Shown: positions 12,018-24,650, counted from the stretch's first letter. The stretch: 64,000 nt of DNA from Dendrophyllia cribrosa (GCA_024195265.1 JAJLRJ010000006.1:18773001-18837000); one strand, 5' to 3'. Numbers and translations: made by a program. Notes: a model not told the origin generated them from the sequence alone.

Positions 12018-12575
12018 AGCAACCATAACATAACATAACATAACATAAAACCTTTATTTTAACACAATAAGAATTAAAGCTAAAAAGCTTGTGGGGTCGT
12101 GTATACTACTAATTAAAAACTAATATATGCTAATTGAACTATGTACATAAAAATTAATAAGTACGGAACTACATGTAATAACAAAGTATTAATCTAAGAC
12201 CTTAAAATAATTTTAATTTCTAAAAATACACTTAATCACTGTCTCTTTATCGAGATGTAGAGGCAGTGGAACTGTCGAAGAGAAAGTTGTTAAAATATCC
12301 CTCGGTAATAATTAAGTAGTCTTTTGATTTCTTTAAAGTTCAGATTGTCTATTTTATTATTACAATTAACTAAATTCCAAAGAGCTGACCCACGAAAGGT
12401 TAATAAGTCTCTCATAAATCTGCTTTTCCATCTCGGGATCACAGCTACATCCTGACCACGTAATGAGGAAGAACTTTCACGCTTTCTAAAGATGTTCTTA
12501 GAAAGGCAGTCTGGAAGGATATCATTATTTGCATTATAAAAAAGCTTAAATAATTCTAATTTATATTTGATTGAT
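12018..12575 (-). mobile_element. 5'-truncated CR1/L2-like LINE fragment
   Basis: On the minus strand, a frame ending at a stop at 12290-12292 reads FRGSALWNLVNCNNKI near its end. This is the RG..LWN signature at the C-terminus of CR1/L2-type reverse-transcriptase ORFs. Beyond the stop is a 3' tail ending in TTATG repeats (12018-12050, seen as CATAA on the plus strand), as expected for this type of LINE. Everything upstream of the C-terminal part is missing. Confidence 0.65.
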
Positions 12576-13079
12576 CCTCAATTTGCTTTTTATGTTGCTG
12601 GCTTAATCCCTTGAATTTTGTATTTAGCTTCAGAGAAGGCAAGGAATGTCACGCAACTTGAACAACTGTGAAAATGGCATTTTTGTTTAAGATAACGTTT
12701 ATGTCATGGGGATTGTGATGTTTCTGGCTCAAAACTGCCTTGAATTGAAACTTAAAGTACCTTCGTCAAACATGAAATGATTATAGAACACCAAGAGGAA
12801 GATATCAATTTACTGAAGTGACTTTTCAAAGAGAAATTCAACAATAATCAGTTTTAATAAATGAAATGGACACAATGCGACCTTCAGGGAATCACTCTGA
12901 TAACATCTGCCGCTAACTGTATGAGGCTCTTGTTAGAAATTTTGATAGTAAACCAGATGAAAATTCAGAGCCTGTATGTATGTAGCCTTAAAAGCTCGGT
13001 TTCACTACTCGTAGAGTTCTTGTTAATGTATCAGTCAATACCTGCACGATTGCACCTCCTCCCCCCATGGATCCCCTAG

Positions 13080-13290
13080 TCATACCTCAGGCATTTTATG
13101 GTCCTGTTTACATGGAGGGAAGGTTTTGCAGACAGGGTTACCTGCCTTCATGTACCAGGATAATTTGTAATCGTCAGTCCTGCTCCTGGGTGATCAGGTG
13201 GGCTGTCTTTTTTTGGCTGCAAGGTGCTACCCGGGCTGTGTTTTTGCACATGTTTTTCTGGGTCTTAACTTAAATTTGAACTACATGCCA
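13080..13290. repeat. Degenerate Harbinger-like end
   Basis: GTCCTGTTTACATGGAGGGA at about 13101 resembles the terminal repeat of the element at 9554, followed by degraded sub-terminal sequence. No opposite end or target duplication was found. Confidence 0.35.
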
Positions 13291-13402
13291 AGCAAAACCC
13301 AAACCGTTGCATTTATGCAAAACAGTGAAGTCTTTCTAAGGCAGACAACCTTGGGACCACCTCTAGCTGTCTGCCTTAGAGAGGTGTCATTTTGTTTCTT
13401 TA

Positions 13403-13500
13403 GTGGAAGTTTTCATTAAAAGAGTTCAGAATTACAATCAAGGATTCCATAACTGGGATCCTTGATTGTAATTCTGAACTCTTTTAATGAAAACTTCCAC
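13403..13500. repeat. 46-bp-arm inverted repeat
   Basis: Arms 13403-13448 and 13455-13500 are reverse complements with about one mismatch and a 6-base loop. No target duplication was evident. Confidence 0.75.
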
Positions 13501-13966
13501 TTTTGTAATCCTGCTCGTACAACTCGCTCAAAACTCTCCCGTGTGCATGCTCGTAACATAATATAAAACACTACAGCTGGTTGTGGACATAAAGAAGATA
13601 CCAGATGGTAGAATGACGGCAAGCACAGCATTCACTTCTTATTTTATTCATCCAGTGAACTGTACTTGTTAAAACTTATTTTCCCTAGATGTCAGAAATT
13701 TTTGTAGAGTCTCTTCCTAGTAAATCAATATCAAAAGTTAGCTTTTGATTTACTAATATAACCTTTTTAGGCTACGTTTGGTGCCCATTGTGGGGAGATA
13801 CTATCAAAAAGAGGGTTCAAGAAATGAACCTAAACATGGGCACTAATCTAAACAGGATTTATTGGTGGTACATGTAATTAAAAGGTTAGCCATGTTGTCT
13901 TTGAAGTTAATCATCAGTCCAAACATTTTAATTAACTGCTTATGTTCATTAAATTCTGTGATGCAG

Positions 13967-14023
13967 GAGAAGACAGCCCAGTATTATTCAACATACCACA
14001 GATGCAGAAACCTTTTGACTACG
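13967..14023 (+). CDS. MBD-PHD-F-box-LRR gene, most 5' exon recognised
   Basis: A 57-nt exon between a GCAG acceptor and a GTAAGTG donor. Its phase (two bases completing a codon, then 18 codons, then one base) joins exactly to the exon at 20095. It encodes a linker including DSPVLFNIPQMQKPFDY. The 5' end of the gene and its initiator were not identified and should lie further upstream. Confidence 0.55.
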
Positions 14024-14286
14024 GTAAGTGTGTAGCTTTTATGTACATATAATCAGAGACACTGTTAGTAGTAATTTTGATGCTAATAACCAGCCAAAAG
14101 TGGAGAAATTGACTCTGTTTAGTTCCATTACACATGTTTCGGGAAAAGCTGCCAATTCTGTTGGAAAACCACTGGTCAGGAGGAGCTGCTAAATAGCTCT
14201 CAACATTCTGCACCTCCCCCCCCCCCCAACCCACTAGCTAAGGTATGAAACCACTTGAAACAAATCAAAATCAAGTCTGTGAGTGC

Positions 14287-14430
14287 CTTAGTCCTAAAGG
14301 TTTCCTGGTATCCATGATTGAGGATCGGTATTGAGGATAAAAAATAAAAAAAATAATAAGATAATATTTAAAAATAATAAAAAAATAGAAAAAATAATAA
14401 AAAAAATAAAAAATAAATAATAACTTAACA
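14287..14430. repeat. GATTGAGGATC motif and AATAAAA-rich tract
   Basis: The GGTTTCCTGGTA and GAGGATCGGTATTGAGGAT sequence at 14287-14340 reappears inverted at about 19885-19975, on the other side of the LINE. An A/T low-complexity tract follows. Confidence 0.4.
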
Positions 14431-14934
14431 GCTTAAAATTTAAAGACTTTCTGGCGACCCAATTTCAATATTGACACTCAAACCTGCATCCTCTCTAGCG
14501 ACCCATTTTCAATGTGACTCGTCAACCTCAAATCTGCATTGTCACGCCCTCGAAAGGGTCGGATCGCAGCAGACAATTTGGAATTTGCAATTTGGACAAG
14601 GCTCCGACAAGGACAAGGTTTGCTGAGTATGAAGCAGTGAGGAGGGGAGGGTGGGGGGCAATTATTTCAAATACTCAAGTCAAAGCAGGTGATTATTTGA
14701 GGAATATGGTATATTTAATTACATTCTTCATTTTACATGGTACATGTAGTCCATAAGTTGTTGTATTCCCACCCCCCTCCCCCCCCAACCCCCCCCCCCC
14801 CCTCCCCCGTCCACTCTCATCAGGGACAAAGTGCAAGTGCGATCTTCAGTGTTTACTTCCACGAGTTTGTCGTCGCATCAGCAGCGAACAGTGACAGTCT
14901 GACTCAGTTTCTTGCCTCAGTAGAACACATGTTT

Positions 14935-15117
14935 ATAACCTGGGGGGGGGGGGGGGGGAGCACTCCCTTATTTGGCCTGAACGGGTATTTGCCGCCCAAC
15001 AGGGTATGGCTTTCAGGGTCTTGAGTCTTAAACAGGGTACATAATTTCACTATTTAGCATCTTGAACAGGGTGTCTTCCTGGACCTGGAGCTGTGAACAG
15101 GGTGTGAACGTAACATA
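14935..15117. repeat. Dispersed repeat with G run
   Basis: A run of about 17 G, then GAACGGGTATTTGCCGCCCA and AACAGGGTA motifs. The reverse complement of the same family is at 49430-49910 (CCCGTTGGGCGGCACATACC), also ending in a homopolymer. Confidence 0.6.
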
Positions 15118-15130
15118 TACTCTAAACATA
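15118..15130. repeat. LINE target-site duplication, left
   Basis: TACTCTAAACATA, repeated exactly at 19734-19746 after the LINE poly-A tail. Confidence 0.85.
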
Positions 15131-15131
15131 G

Positions 15132-15420
15132 TCATAAAGTCAAATTTAGATTGTATAAAGCCCGTGTTCAGCTAAAACATTTAACGGTTTCATCGGTCTT
15201 CCCGCATTACGCGGGCTCCGTTGTTGATACTCCAATGCGTATTTTCATCAACGAGAACCTAACCCAATACCGAAAAGAAATGATGGTCCTCGCTCTTAAA
15301 AAGAAGAAAGATCAAAAGATTTTAAGTGCCTGGTCCCTGGACGGCAAGATTTTCGTTAAAACATCGCCCACTGGAAGACCTAGAAGAGTGTACTCAAAAG
15401 ATGAAATCAATGAACTTTAA
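15132..15420 (+). pseudogene. LINE ORF1, C-terminal remnant
   Basis: The open frame continues in from the truncated 5' end. It encodes the C-terminal domain of an L1-type ORF1 nucleic-acid chaperone: IFINENLTQYRKEMM, then LSAWSLDGKIFVKTSPTGRP, then a stop. The N-terminal part is lost through 5' truncation. Confidence 0.65.
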
Positions 15421-15721
15421 TTGAATCTATTTATCATCAGAACACTGTCAAGCGTATTTTATATATTTTTTTCTACCGAAAGGAGGGTAGGCCAATTGCA
15501 TGCTTTTCACTTACTGTAAGCAGTTAATTCCCTTTAATTTCAAATGGGTGTATGTATAAGTATGTGTGTGTTGCTCTGTGTGTTGTTATGTATCCACTCA
15601 ATAGTAATTATTTGCTTTATTTTTCGGTGCATCAATTCTAATATGAACTGTGCTTGCTCAATTATTGTCATCTGTTGGAGGAGAATTCACCTTGGTATAG
15701 AATTATCCAGTACTTGGTTAA

Positions 15722-18700
15722 ATGGCTGAATGTAAACTAATTTGTTTAAACGTTAGAGGTTTAAAAAACCAACGTAAGAGACGAAGCATTTTCTCTTATC
15801 TAAAAGATCAAAAATGCGATTTTTATTTACTTCAAGAAACCTACTCTGAACCTATAGATGAATTAATATGGAAATCAGAATGGAAAGGCGATATATTTTT
15901 TTCTCATGGGTCAAATCACCAGAAAGGTGTTTGCGTTTTACTAAATTCTTTGTCTGATATTAAAACTGAAAATTCTTACTCCGACCCCGAGGGAAGAATC
16001 GTGTTAATTAGCGTCAACTTTAAAACAGTCAGCTTGTCAATTTGTAACATTTACGCGCCAAATAATCCCAGTTGTCAACAAAAAATCACTGAAATTGTGA
16101 AAGAGTTATTAAAATCGAAAGCTTCGTTAACTAATTTGATCATAGGCGGCGACTGGAATGCCACGCTTCAGGCCATCGATAAGAAAGGTGGCATCCAATG
16201 GAAACCAACTGCATATCGTAATCAAATTATTGCTATGATGAATGAATTGGACCTGTCTGACACCTTCAGAGAAAAGAATCCAAACAAAAAATGTTACACT
16301 TATGAATCAACCGCGTGGAATATAAAATCAAGAATTGACTTTTTCCTGGTTGCTAAATCTATTTCTCATCAAGTCACCAAGGTTGATATAAAAACGTCAA
16401 TAGCTCCGGATCATAAGACTGTTAAACTATGCCTAAAACTCGTTAATAGTGTACGTGGCCCCGGCCTTTGGAAATTTAATAATTCACTATTAAATGACGA
16501 AACCTACGTTAATTTAATAACAGATAGTTATTCTGACATTGGACAAAAATACTCAGAGATAAAAGATCCAAAACTGAAGTGGGAGCTCATCAAAATGGAA
16601 ATTAGAAGTATAACCATCCCTTATTCCAAAAACAAAGCCAGGAAGGCTCGAGAAGTCGAAAATGAACTTGAAAAGCGTTTAGAAACCCTAGATGAAAAAA
16701 TAAACGCCAGTGAAAATCCGGAAAACATGGAACCCGAACTTAAAGAACACGAATACTTAAAAAATGAGCTTAGACGTCTTTATGAAAAAAAGGCCGAAGG
16801 TGCCATGTTTCGCTCCAAAGTACGATGGATTGAGGAAGGGGAGAAACCTACCAAGTATTTCTTCAATATGGAAAAAAAAATTTCAACAAGAAAGTCTTAA
16901 CTGAACTGAAAATTTCCAAGGGTCATATCACAGTTAACGAGAGTCAAATAATTGACGAAATTAAAACTTTTTATGGTAATTTGTATACTTCATCTTGCAA
17001 GGCTACAAGTGAGTCCTTTCTAGAATTCACGAGGAACATAGATCTACAAATGCCAAAACTATGCGAGGAGGAATACGAAGAATGTGAGGGTAAATTAACC
17101 TTAGAAGAATGCCAAACAGCTTTAAAATCAATGAGGAATGGAAAATCACCAGGAGAAGATGGTTTTACTGTCGAGTTTTACAGGTGTTTCTTCGAGTTAT
17201 TAGGCCAAGATCTTCTTAATAGTTTCAATGCGGCTTATGAAGACTGTGAGCTGTCCGTCTCACAACGTAGAGGAATAATAACGCTTATTCCGAAGGAAAA
17301 CACGGACATACGAGAGCTATCTGACTGGCGACCAATAACTTTGTTAAACGTTGACTATAAAATTTTGTCAAAGGCAATCGCTTCAAGAATAGAAAAAGTC
17401 CTTCCGCGTTTAATCAACTGTAACCAAACAGGCTTCATGAAAGGTAGATACATCGGACAAAATATAAGACTAATTAACGACATTATGGAACAGACAAAAC
17501 TTCAGAACATTCCTGGTATACTTCTCCTATTAGATTTTCGAAAAGCGTTTGACACAGTAGAATGGGATTTCATCCAGCAAACTTTGAACTTGTTCAACTT
17601 TGGAACCTTTTTAAAGCAATGGGTCAAGACGCTGTACACGAACACTGAAAGCTCTGTTTTACATAATGGATATACAACAGACTACTTTAAACTATCGAGG
17701 GGAGTAAGACAGAGGTGTCCCCTCTCCCCCTACCTTTTTATCTTAGGGGTAGAAATCTTAGCAGCTAAGGTTAGACAAGACTACACTATACAAGGAATCA
17801 AATTATTTTCAACGGAGCATAAGATTGGACAATTTGCTGATGACACTACACTTTTTATAGGAAATTTAACCTCAGTCGAAAATTCAATTAAACTTGTAGA
17901 ACAATTTGGTGATATTTCGGGTCTTAAACTCAACGTGGAAAAAACCAAAGCAATATGGTTAGGCTCCTGGAGATTTATCGACTCCAAACCTTTTGGCTTA
18001 AAGTGGACCAAGGAACCTGTGAGAGCACTAGGAACGTTTATTTCTTATAATATGAAAGAAAATAACAAGAAAAACGTAGAAATGAAAATAGATAATATGA
18101 CTACAAAACTTGATATTTGGCGGGCACGCAATCTTTCTCTACTTGGAAAGTGTCTCATTGTGAAATGTTTGGGCATTGCACACCTGGTATACTCCGCTTC
18201 GATGCTAGTCATTCCTAATACCTATATTCCTATAATTAAAAAATCTGTTTTCAATTTTATTTGGAACAAAAAACAGGATAAAATTAAAAGAGATGTCATG
18301 TACCAAGATTATAGCAATGGTGGCTTGCGTGCTCCCAATGTTGAAGTTTTATTCAAATCATTACTCTTGGCATGGATCTCTAGATTTGTGGTCAGAGACC
18401 GATATTTTTCAGAAACTTGGAAATCAAATTCCAAACTATTTCTTTGGAAAATATGGTGTGGTCTTAATTTCCTACTTCGCTGCAATTATGACAAGAAATT
18501 TTTAGAAGATTCAGATGTTCCACATTTCTACAGACAAATTTTGGCGAATTTTCTTGAATTAAGGACATTGTACGGACTACACGACGAGTCAGATGTGTTT
18601 TTGTTTAACAACAAGCACATTCTAATTGATGGAAACTCAATATTTTACTCTAAATGGTTAGAAAAGGGAATTGTTTCAATACAGGACATCTTAGACCACA

Positions 18701-19449
18701 GAGGAAAACTGTTATCCTTCCATGAATTCCAGAAAAAATATGGCGTTAAATGTAATTTCTTGAATTACTTACAAGTTCTCTCAGCGATTCCCAAATACTT
18801 ACTCGAGAAAGCGAGAAATCTACCTCTGATTGACAAACGTAATATACTGAATAGCACTATCTATCAGCTTTCTCCTTCTATTACTATAGACCTTGCAAAC
18901 ATGAACTGCAAGGACTACTATTGGTTGTTCATAAATGCAGGCAAAATCGAACCTACGGGTCCAAAGAAATGGCAAAAGGACCTCAATCTAAATAACTTTA
19001 ATTGGAAACAAGCTTTTACCCAGATAAACCGAACTTGTAAAGAGAATAAACTAAGAGAATTCAATTTCAAATTATTACATAGGATAATAGTCACCAGAAA
19101 AGAGTTACACACCTATGGTATCGAAACAAACAGTAAATGTCTTTACTGCGATGAGCCGGACTCGATATTACACTCCTATGTAGAATGCCAACTCTCTCAG
19201 TCTTTTTTCAAAATGGTGGTAATATGGTTTAACAAAACGTCAAATAATTCTCATTTTTCACCTACTCTGTTCGAAAAACTGTTTGGAATAATAGAATGCA
19301 GTAACAATGATCCAAAACTATCCAAACTCAATTATTGCCTTCTCTTCGCCAAATATTTTTTGTATTGTAAGAAGCTGAATAAAAACGAGTGCGATTTTGA
19401 TGAGTTTATTAGAAAGTTACAGCGCAAACTTCATATTGAGTTCAACTGA
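15722..19449 (+). pseudogene. LINE ORF2: endonuclease and reverse transcriptase, one frame break
   Basis: Codons 15722-16900 encode an APE-type endonuclease: LNVRGLKN at the start, LLQETYSEP with the catalytic Glu, GGDWNA, and SRIDFFLV near the end. The conserved protein continues in the -1 frame from about 16870, through the reverse transcriptase (motifs SPGEDGF, LLLDFRKAFDT, GVRQRCPLSPYLF, FADDTTLF) to a C-terminal CCHC-like knuckle (CLYCDEP...H...C). The change of frame falls at a nine-A run (about 16869-16877). Otherwise the frame is intact, so the copy is young or the A run is miscounted. Confidence 0.85.
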
Positions 19450-19733
19450 AAATGATCTCTTAGAAGGAGAAGATGCTTCTATCTCGGATCAATATCAATG
19501 TCTTATTTATTAACTAATGTTTGTAGTCAGTGTAATTTAATGCCAATGCTTCTTGGGTATACCCCAGCCCATTATTATCATCATTATGTAACATGTGCTT
19601 GCACCAACTTTCATGTAATCTTTTATCTTTTATTATTTTTTTGTTTGTATGAGTGTATGTATCCTTTTATTCACTGTAATTTTCTGTCATTGAAGTAATA
19701 AAGTTTTTGATTATTAAAAAAAAAAAAAAAAAA

Positions 19734-19746
19734 TACTCTAAACATA
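19734..19746. repeat. LINE target-site duplication, right
   Basis: Exact second copy of TACTCTAAACATA, directly after the poly-A tail. Confidence 0.85.
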
Positions 19747-19879
19747 CTCTGTCATGTCACAATGTCGCTTTTAACTTGCAAAATAAAATAAATACATCTA
19801 CAATAGTTTTCGATAAATATCAAAGTTTTAAAAGAAAATTTACTCTAATTCCATGGCTTGGATTTTTTCTTGATTCCCC

Positions 19880-19975
19880 ATCCCCGACCCCCGATCCTTG
19901 ATCCTTGATCCTCAATCTTCGATCCTCGATCCTCGATCCTCGATCCTGGTTTTCCAGGAAACCAGTCCTAAATAA
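19880..19975. repeat. GATCCTCGATCCT tandem repeat
   Basis: About eight short units of GATCCTTGATCCT/GATCCTCGATCCT. They end in GGTTTTCCAGGAAACC and are inverted relative to the motif at 14287-14340. Confidence 0.55.
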
Positions 19976-20094
19976 GGTATAAACTCACTTAGAAACAAAA
20001 TCGTCAATTTCATTTCCAACTCCAATTTTATTATTATTATTATTATTATTAAATAATAATAATAATTATTATTATTCAAATGTTTTGTCTGTAG

Positions 20095-20294
20095 GTATCC
20101 ACAGACACAGTGGTATTGATAGACATCATTCAAATCTAACACAAAGCAGACAGTTCATACATGTATTTCACAAGATCATTTACTATCCATTCTTTAATAT
20201 ACTTAAAGGTTGGCAACGGGAGATTATTTATCAGCATGTAGCATCTGGAAGAAACAGTGATGTCATCTATATAACACCATGTGGGAAAAAAGTG
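20095..20294 (+). CDS. MBD-PHD-F-box-LRR gene, MBD exon 1
   Basis: This exon encodes the first half of a methyl-CpG-binding-like domain. GWQREIIYQHVASGRNSDVI is followed by YITPCGKKV, the pattern of the MBD beta strands and loop. It is bounded by a TGTAG acceptor and a GTAAGT donor, and enters with two bases and leaves in phase 0. Whether it binds methylated DNA cannot be told from this alone. Confidence 0.7.
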
Positions 20295-20438
20295 GTAAGT
20301 TAGTATTATCTTAAAAATATATATTAACAATTTTAGACTGAGCTGGATTTGTTTTTGTGGTTTTTCGTTGAAAAGACAGTTTTACATAAATGTTTTTGCT
20401 TCCATTTGGTTAATAACTTACTGACATTTTTCTTATAG

Positions 20439-20466
20439 AGCTGTCGCAATGATGTGGACAAGTACT
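20439..20466 (+). CDS. MBD-PHD-F-box-LRR gene, MBD micro-exon
   Basis: A 28-nt exon between ATAG and GTAAGT, coding SCRNDVDKY. It continues the MBD (CGKKV-SCRNDVDKY, like the 'G+KLRS..EV.+YL' stretch of MBDs) and joins in phase to both neighbours. Confidence 0.65.
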
Positions 20467-20627
20467 GTAAGTAATGATTTTACTTATTTGGCAATTTTGT
20501 TGTGGGTTTTATATACTAAACTCCTGAATTAATTCTGAAGGTGTACTTTGTATCCAGGCAGGTATGCCAAAAACAAATGTTTTTATCTATAAGAGTCACA
20601 TTGGGCACCATAATAATGTAGAATAGA

Positions 20628-21286
20628 TACTAATTTATTAATAACACCCTCCAGAAGCAGATACTAACTAATCACATTCTCCAAAAGTAGATACTAACTG
20701 ATCACATGCTCCAGAAGTGGATACTAACTAATCACACCCTCTAGAAGTAGATTGATACTAACTAATCACACCCTCTAGAAGTAGATCGATACTAACTAAT
20801 CACACCCTCCAAAAGTAGATACTAACTAATCACACCCTCCAAAAGTAGATACTAACTAATCACACCCTCCAAAAGTAGGTACTAACTAATCACACCCTCC
20901 AAAACTAGGTACTAACTAATCACACCCTCCAAAACTAGGTACTAACTGATCACATCATCCTTCAAAAGTAGGTACTAACTGATCACACCCTCCAAAAGTA
21001 GATACTAACTGATCACACCCTCCAAAAGTAGATACTAACTGATCACATGATCCAAAAGTAGGTACTAGCTCATCACCCTCCAGAAGTTGGTACTAACTAA
21101 TCACATGCTCTAGGAGTAGATACTAACTAATCACATGCTCTAGAAGTAGATACTAACTAATCACATGCTCTAGAAGTAGATACTAACTAATCACATGCTC
21201 TAGAAGTAGATACTAACTAATCACATGCTCTAGAAGTAGATACTAACTAATCACATGCTCTAGAAGTAGATACTAACTAATCATTA
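20628..21286. repeat. Minisatellite, about 30-bp unit
   Basis: About 22 units of TAGATACTAACTAATCACA plus a variable CCCTCCAAAAG or TGCTCTAGAAG part. Variant types are grouped: CCTCC types lie on the left and TGCTCTAGAAG types on the right. It fills the intron between two MBD exons. Confidence 0.9.
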
Positions 21287-21405
21287 AAAATCATTACACC
21301 CCAAAACCTTGAAGACAGTTACTGTGGCTTACAATACTCTATAATGATATAAATTGTTATGAGAAGGAAGTTTTTAATATACTGATCCAGTCTTCTTTTT
21401 TTCAG

Positions 21406-21488
21406 TAAAGACAGAGAAGATCAGTTATTTATCTCCAGATTGGTTTTCATTTGACAATCATGTTCTGGTCGGCGGAGGAGAGAAAGAG
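21406..21488 (+). CDS. MBD-PHD-F-box-LRR gene, MBD exon 3
   Basis: It encodes LKTEKISYLSPDWFSFDNHV and then a Gly-rich end. The reading frame is fixed by the single base carried over from the micro-exon. The donor (GAG|GTTCTT) is weak. Confidence 0.6.
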
Positions 21489-21539
21489 GTTCTTAACTTG
21501 CACATGTACATAATTAAGTGCATTACATGCAAGTCGCTA

Positions 21540-21665
21540 AAACAAGGAATGACCTACAATGACCTATAATGATCATCTACAATAACCTACAGTGACCTAC
21601 AGTGGACCCACAATGAGCTACAATAAGCTACAATTTTCAGCTACAAAGGGCTACAATGAGCTTTG
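21540..21665. repeat. GACCTACAAT short-unit repeat
   Basis: Degenerate 10-11-bp units (AATGACCTAC, AATGAGCTAC) in an intron. Confidence 0.5.
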
Positions 21666-22422
21666 ATGAGCCAAAATGACCTCTGAGGGGTTTATAATAT
21701 AACCATATGTACCTTTATATATACATGTATGCTGTTGAAAGTTTGGTCCAATGAGAGGAGAAATAAAAAATTATAATTAGCGACCCCCCATTATTTCTGA
21801 AAATCACCGGAAGTAACGCATTTATAGTGAAGGTCACTGAGAAGAAAGACACCTGTACAATCTCGCAAAAATAAGACAAAAGTGAAACTCTCCACTTAAA
21901 ACTGCAGTTTAAGGCCTAACTTTAAAAAACCTTAAGGATTCCTTCTTTTATCTTTTAACCGGAAATGGCATCGATTATGACCACTCAGGGATATAATTTA
22001 CGAAGGGTTATAGGGTGCCCGTGTTGTTAGGAACACTTTCCAAAAAGACAAAACATTATCCTAAGGTGTCCAAGAATTATCTGGCGTGTTCTACGATTTT
22101 TGCATGATTCTAGCACTCCTCGTCTCTCCCAGTATTGTTCTCCTTTGTGTTGTTCTTGGACGCCCCCTTTCCTTCGTCCCTTTTGGAGTCGAGGTCAGAC
22201 ATAAAGTATATAAATAATGCCCAGGGTGACCTTGTCTGTGCACTGTATCATTTTTTTCCTTAGCTGTTTTGGTGAGCAATATTTTTTTTTGCTAAAAAAA
22301 CAAAGCTTCAATTAAGTCAGGCTTTCACAGTTGCATGATATATTTTTCTCAGCAAGTTGGCTCGCAGGATTTTTTTTTTCAAAATCACCCCCCTCTGGAT
22401 CCCCTGCCCTAGCTCAGAAGTA

Positions 22423-22611
22423 CAGTACTGGACAGAAGTAACCTAACAGAGACCTCAGAGCAGAATGCATTTGCACGCGAACTGCAAACCTTGAATTCTA
22501 GATTGTACCTAGAATTCATTTTGTGGATCTTGAGTTTTTGACAGGTTTGCGGTTCGCGTGCAAATGCATTTTGCTCCGAGTTATCTGTAAGGTTACTTCT
22601 GTCCAGTACTG
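22423..22611. mobile_element. TA-flanked MITE (mariner-like)
   Basis: Inverted ends CAGTACTGGACAGAAGTAAC, with the similarity extending to about 66 bp per arm. It is flanked by TA at 22421-22422 and 22612-22613. No coding capacity. Confidence 0.75.
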
Positions 22612-22775
22612 TAAAATGGTCAGTCCCTAACAATACGAGCACCCTACCGCTTTGTAAATTACTTTCCTGACCAGTCATAGGCAAACAATCAACAAAGTTC
22701 ACCTGTTAAACATTAATAAACAAATTATTTATTTAAATTATTATACATGATTTAATTTCTAAATGTACATTTTAG

Positions 22776-22831
22776 GTATCTCGTATGAATTCAATTGCAC
22801 CAACACAGTCAGAGCCATGGAGAAAATCCAA
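22776..22831 (+). CDS. MBD-PHD-F-box-LRR gene, linker exon
   Basis: A 56-nt exon encoding VSRMNSIAPTQSEPWRKS between a TTTAG acceptor and a GTAAGA donor. The two leftover bases complete a Lys codon with the first base of the PHD-like exon at 24651. Confidence 0.55.
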
Positions 22832-23819
22832 GTAAGACCTGCCACTCCATAATGTACATCCATTTTGTTATTTTTAACTACATGATCTTGAACATCTCAA
22901 GAGGTTTTAGAGCACTTATTGTATTAAATACAATATTTCCCTTTACGTTTTAGCTGTTAAGTAAAACACAATTTAGTGATGGAAAAAAACAACCATTGAA
23001 AGTAACCCAAATCCATTTATTTAATGGCTTTTTTAGAGACATGCCACGCATTTTGAATCTTTCTTATAGCCAATGTCAAAAATCTGTTTTCACCCGTAGG
23101 TCTCGTCCCCCACCCCCACCCCCTAAAATAATATTGTGCTAATTGTCTGATGCTCATTTGTCTACTGTATCTCAATATTGCTTGAAGGATGGGAAATTTA
23201 TGTGCCCCAAACCAATTGGCCATGATTGTAGTTTTTAAGGTGTATTAAATAAAACAAGAACAATAACTCTTCGAGTATTATAGTCAGGCTGTTTAGGGTT
23301 TATAATTTTCTGATAAATTGTAGCCTTCTCCCATTTATTAGTATCAACAATTGTGGCCTTTTGTCCTGCCTAGATTTTAGGTTAAAAATTATGATTCGCT
23401 CTCCCCACCATGCCACTTGACCTTTTCCTGTGTAAAACAGTTGTCGCGTTAATGTTCTACATGGTATCAGCCTTGCTTTATACTATGTTATCAAAGTGAT
23501 TGTTGACATAAAGATCTTGTTCTATTTCTCATTTAATTAAAATTGAAGTTTTCCAGAGTGCCCTGAAAAAACATTCAACGCTCGATCTTCTTTCTTAATT
23601 AGCTAGCTAACATTAACACACCAGAACATGAAAATCCAACCAGACCTGAATATTTATTTCCCGCATAGGTCTGTCGCTCAGTGTTGAGCATTTTAGACCG
23701 CTATAAAAGAAATTATGTGGAAATTGATTAGTTAAATTATTGTGCAATTATTATTTGTGTTATTTTATTGGGTGAAAGAATAGACAAGGATTTCGTAAGA
23801 GAGTAAAAGTGCCATATTT

Positions 23820-23975
23820 CTTATTGAAAGGATTTGAATGGTGAACCATATAATGCACGTTTGAAAATACAAGTTTGAAAAAAGATTGAACATTCTTCTG
23901 ACATGCAATGTGCGAGACTGTAAATATCAACCGGAAATTTCACGCATTAGGTCATTACGTGACTTGAATCGCACA
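23820..23975. repeat. Dispersed repeat, copy 2
   Basis: Related to 11868-12005 (shared TTGAAAGGATTTGAA and GGTGAACCATAT motifs). Confidence 0.5.
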
Positions 23976-24650
23976 TAGCCGGGTTTGATTTACACGATTT
24001 GTGTTTTATATAACTTGCATTTCAGTTGGCGATTGTGTCGGCTTCTGAATGTAGTGTTACTTTTCAGACATAATTTTATGTTTCTCCGTAAAAGCACTCA
24101 AAACACTCGGGAATCAATACTGCAATGGGTTAAAGCCATGTACAATTCAAGATTGTTCAATGAAAAGCAAGCCAAGAACACTTATAATAATCAATTCAAT
24201 AAAATTGTTTCATGATTCCATCAAATTACTCAATAAACAGCAAATACCCTTTACATAAACAACCTTTCAACCAATTTGTTAGCATACGCAGCAAGAATCA
24301 ACAACAGCCATGATCCCCATTTACACCTGCTACCCCACCTATTAATTTATTTACTCTCAATTCTCCAAAACACTTCAAAATCCCGGAGGTGGACTACCAT
24401 ATAAAAATGAGAGCAGCTGTGCTCGTTGACATTAAAGTACCTTTAAGGGTGTTTTTCGAAAATTTCCGACGAGCACCAACACAGCTCATTTTATAAGTCG
24501 GGCAACTTGCCTTGTAGCCAAATGCCCGACTAATAATGAAATCAATAATCTTATTGAAATAATGTTCCCTTGAATAATCTTCTCTGTAAATATAAAGTAC
24601 ACGAAGAACAAGTGATTGAAGTTTAAACTACTTGACTGTGCAACATCTAG

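Larger units (their letters stand above)
15131..19733 (+). mobile_element. L1/Tx1-type LINE, 5'-truncated
   Basis: A non-LTR retrotransposon copy bounded by a 13-bp duplication and ending in AATAAAG plus an A run of about 18. It starts inside ORF1, so it is a typical 5'-truncated insertion made by target-primed reverse transcription. It carries the C-terminal part of ORF1 and a complete ORF2 broken by one frame change. It sits in an intron of the MBD-F-box-LRR gene, in the same orientation. Confidence 0.9.

Noticed and set aside
20628..21286. CRISPR array
   Set aside because: Units are contiguous tandem repeats without unique spacers, in a eukaryotic intron.
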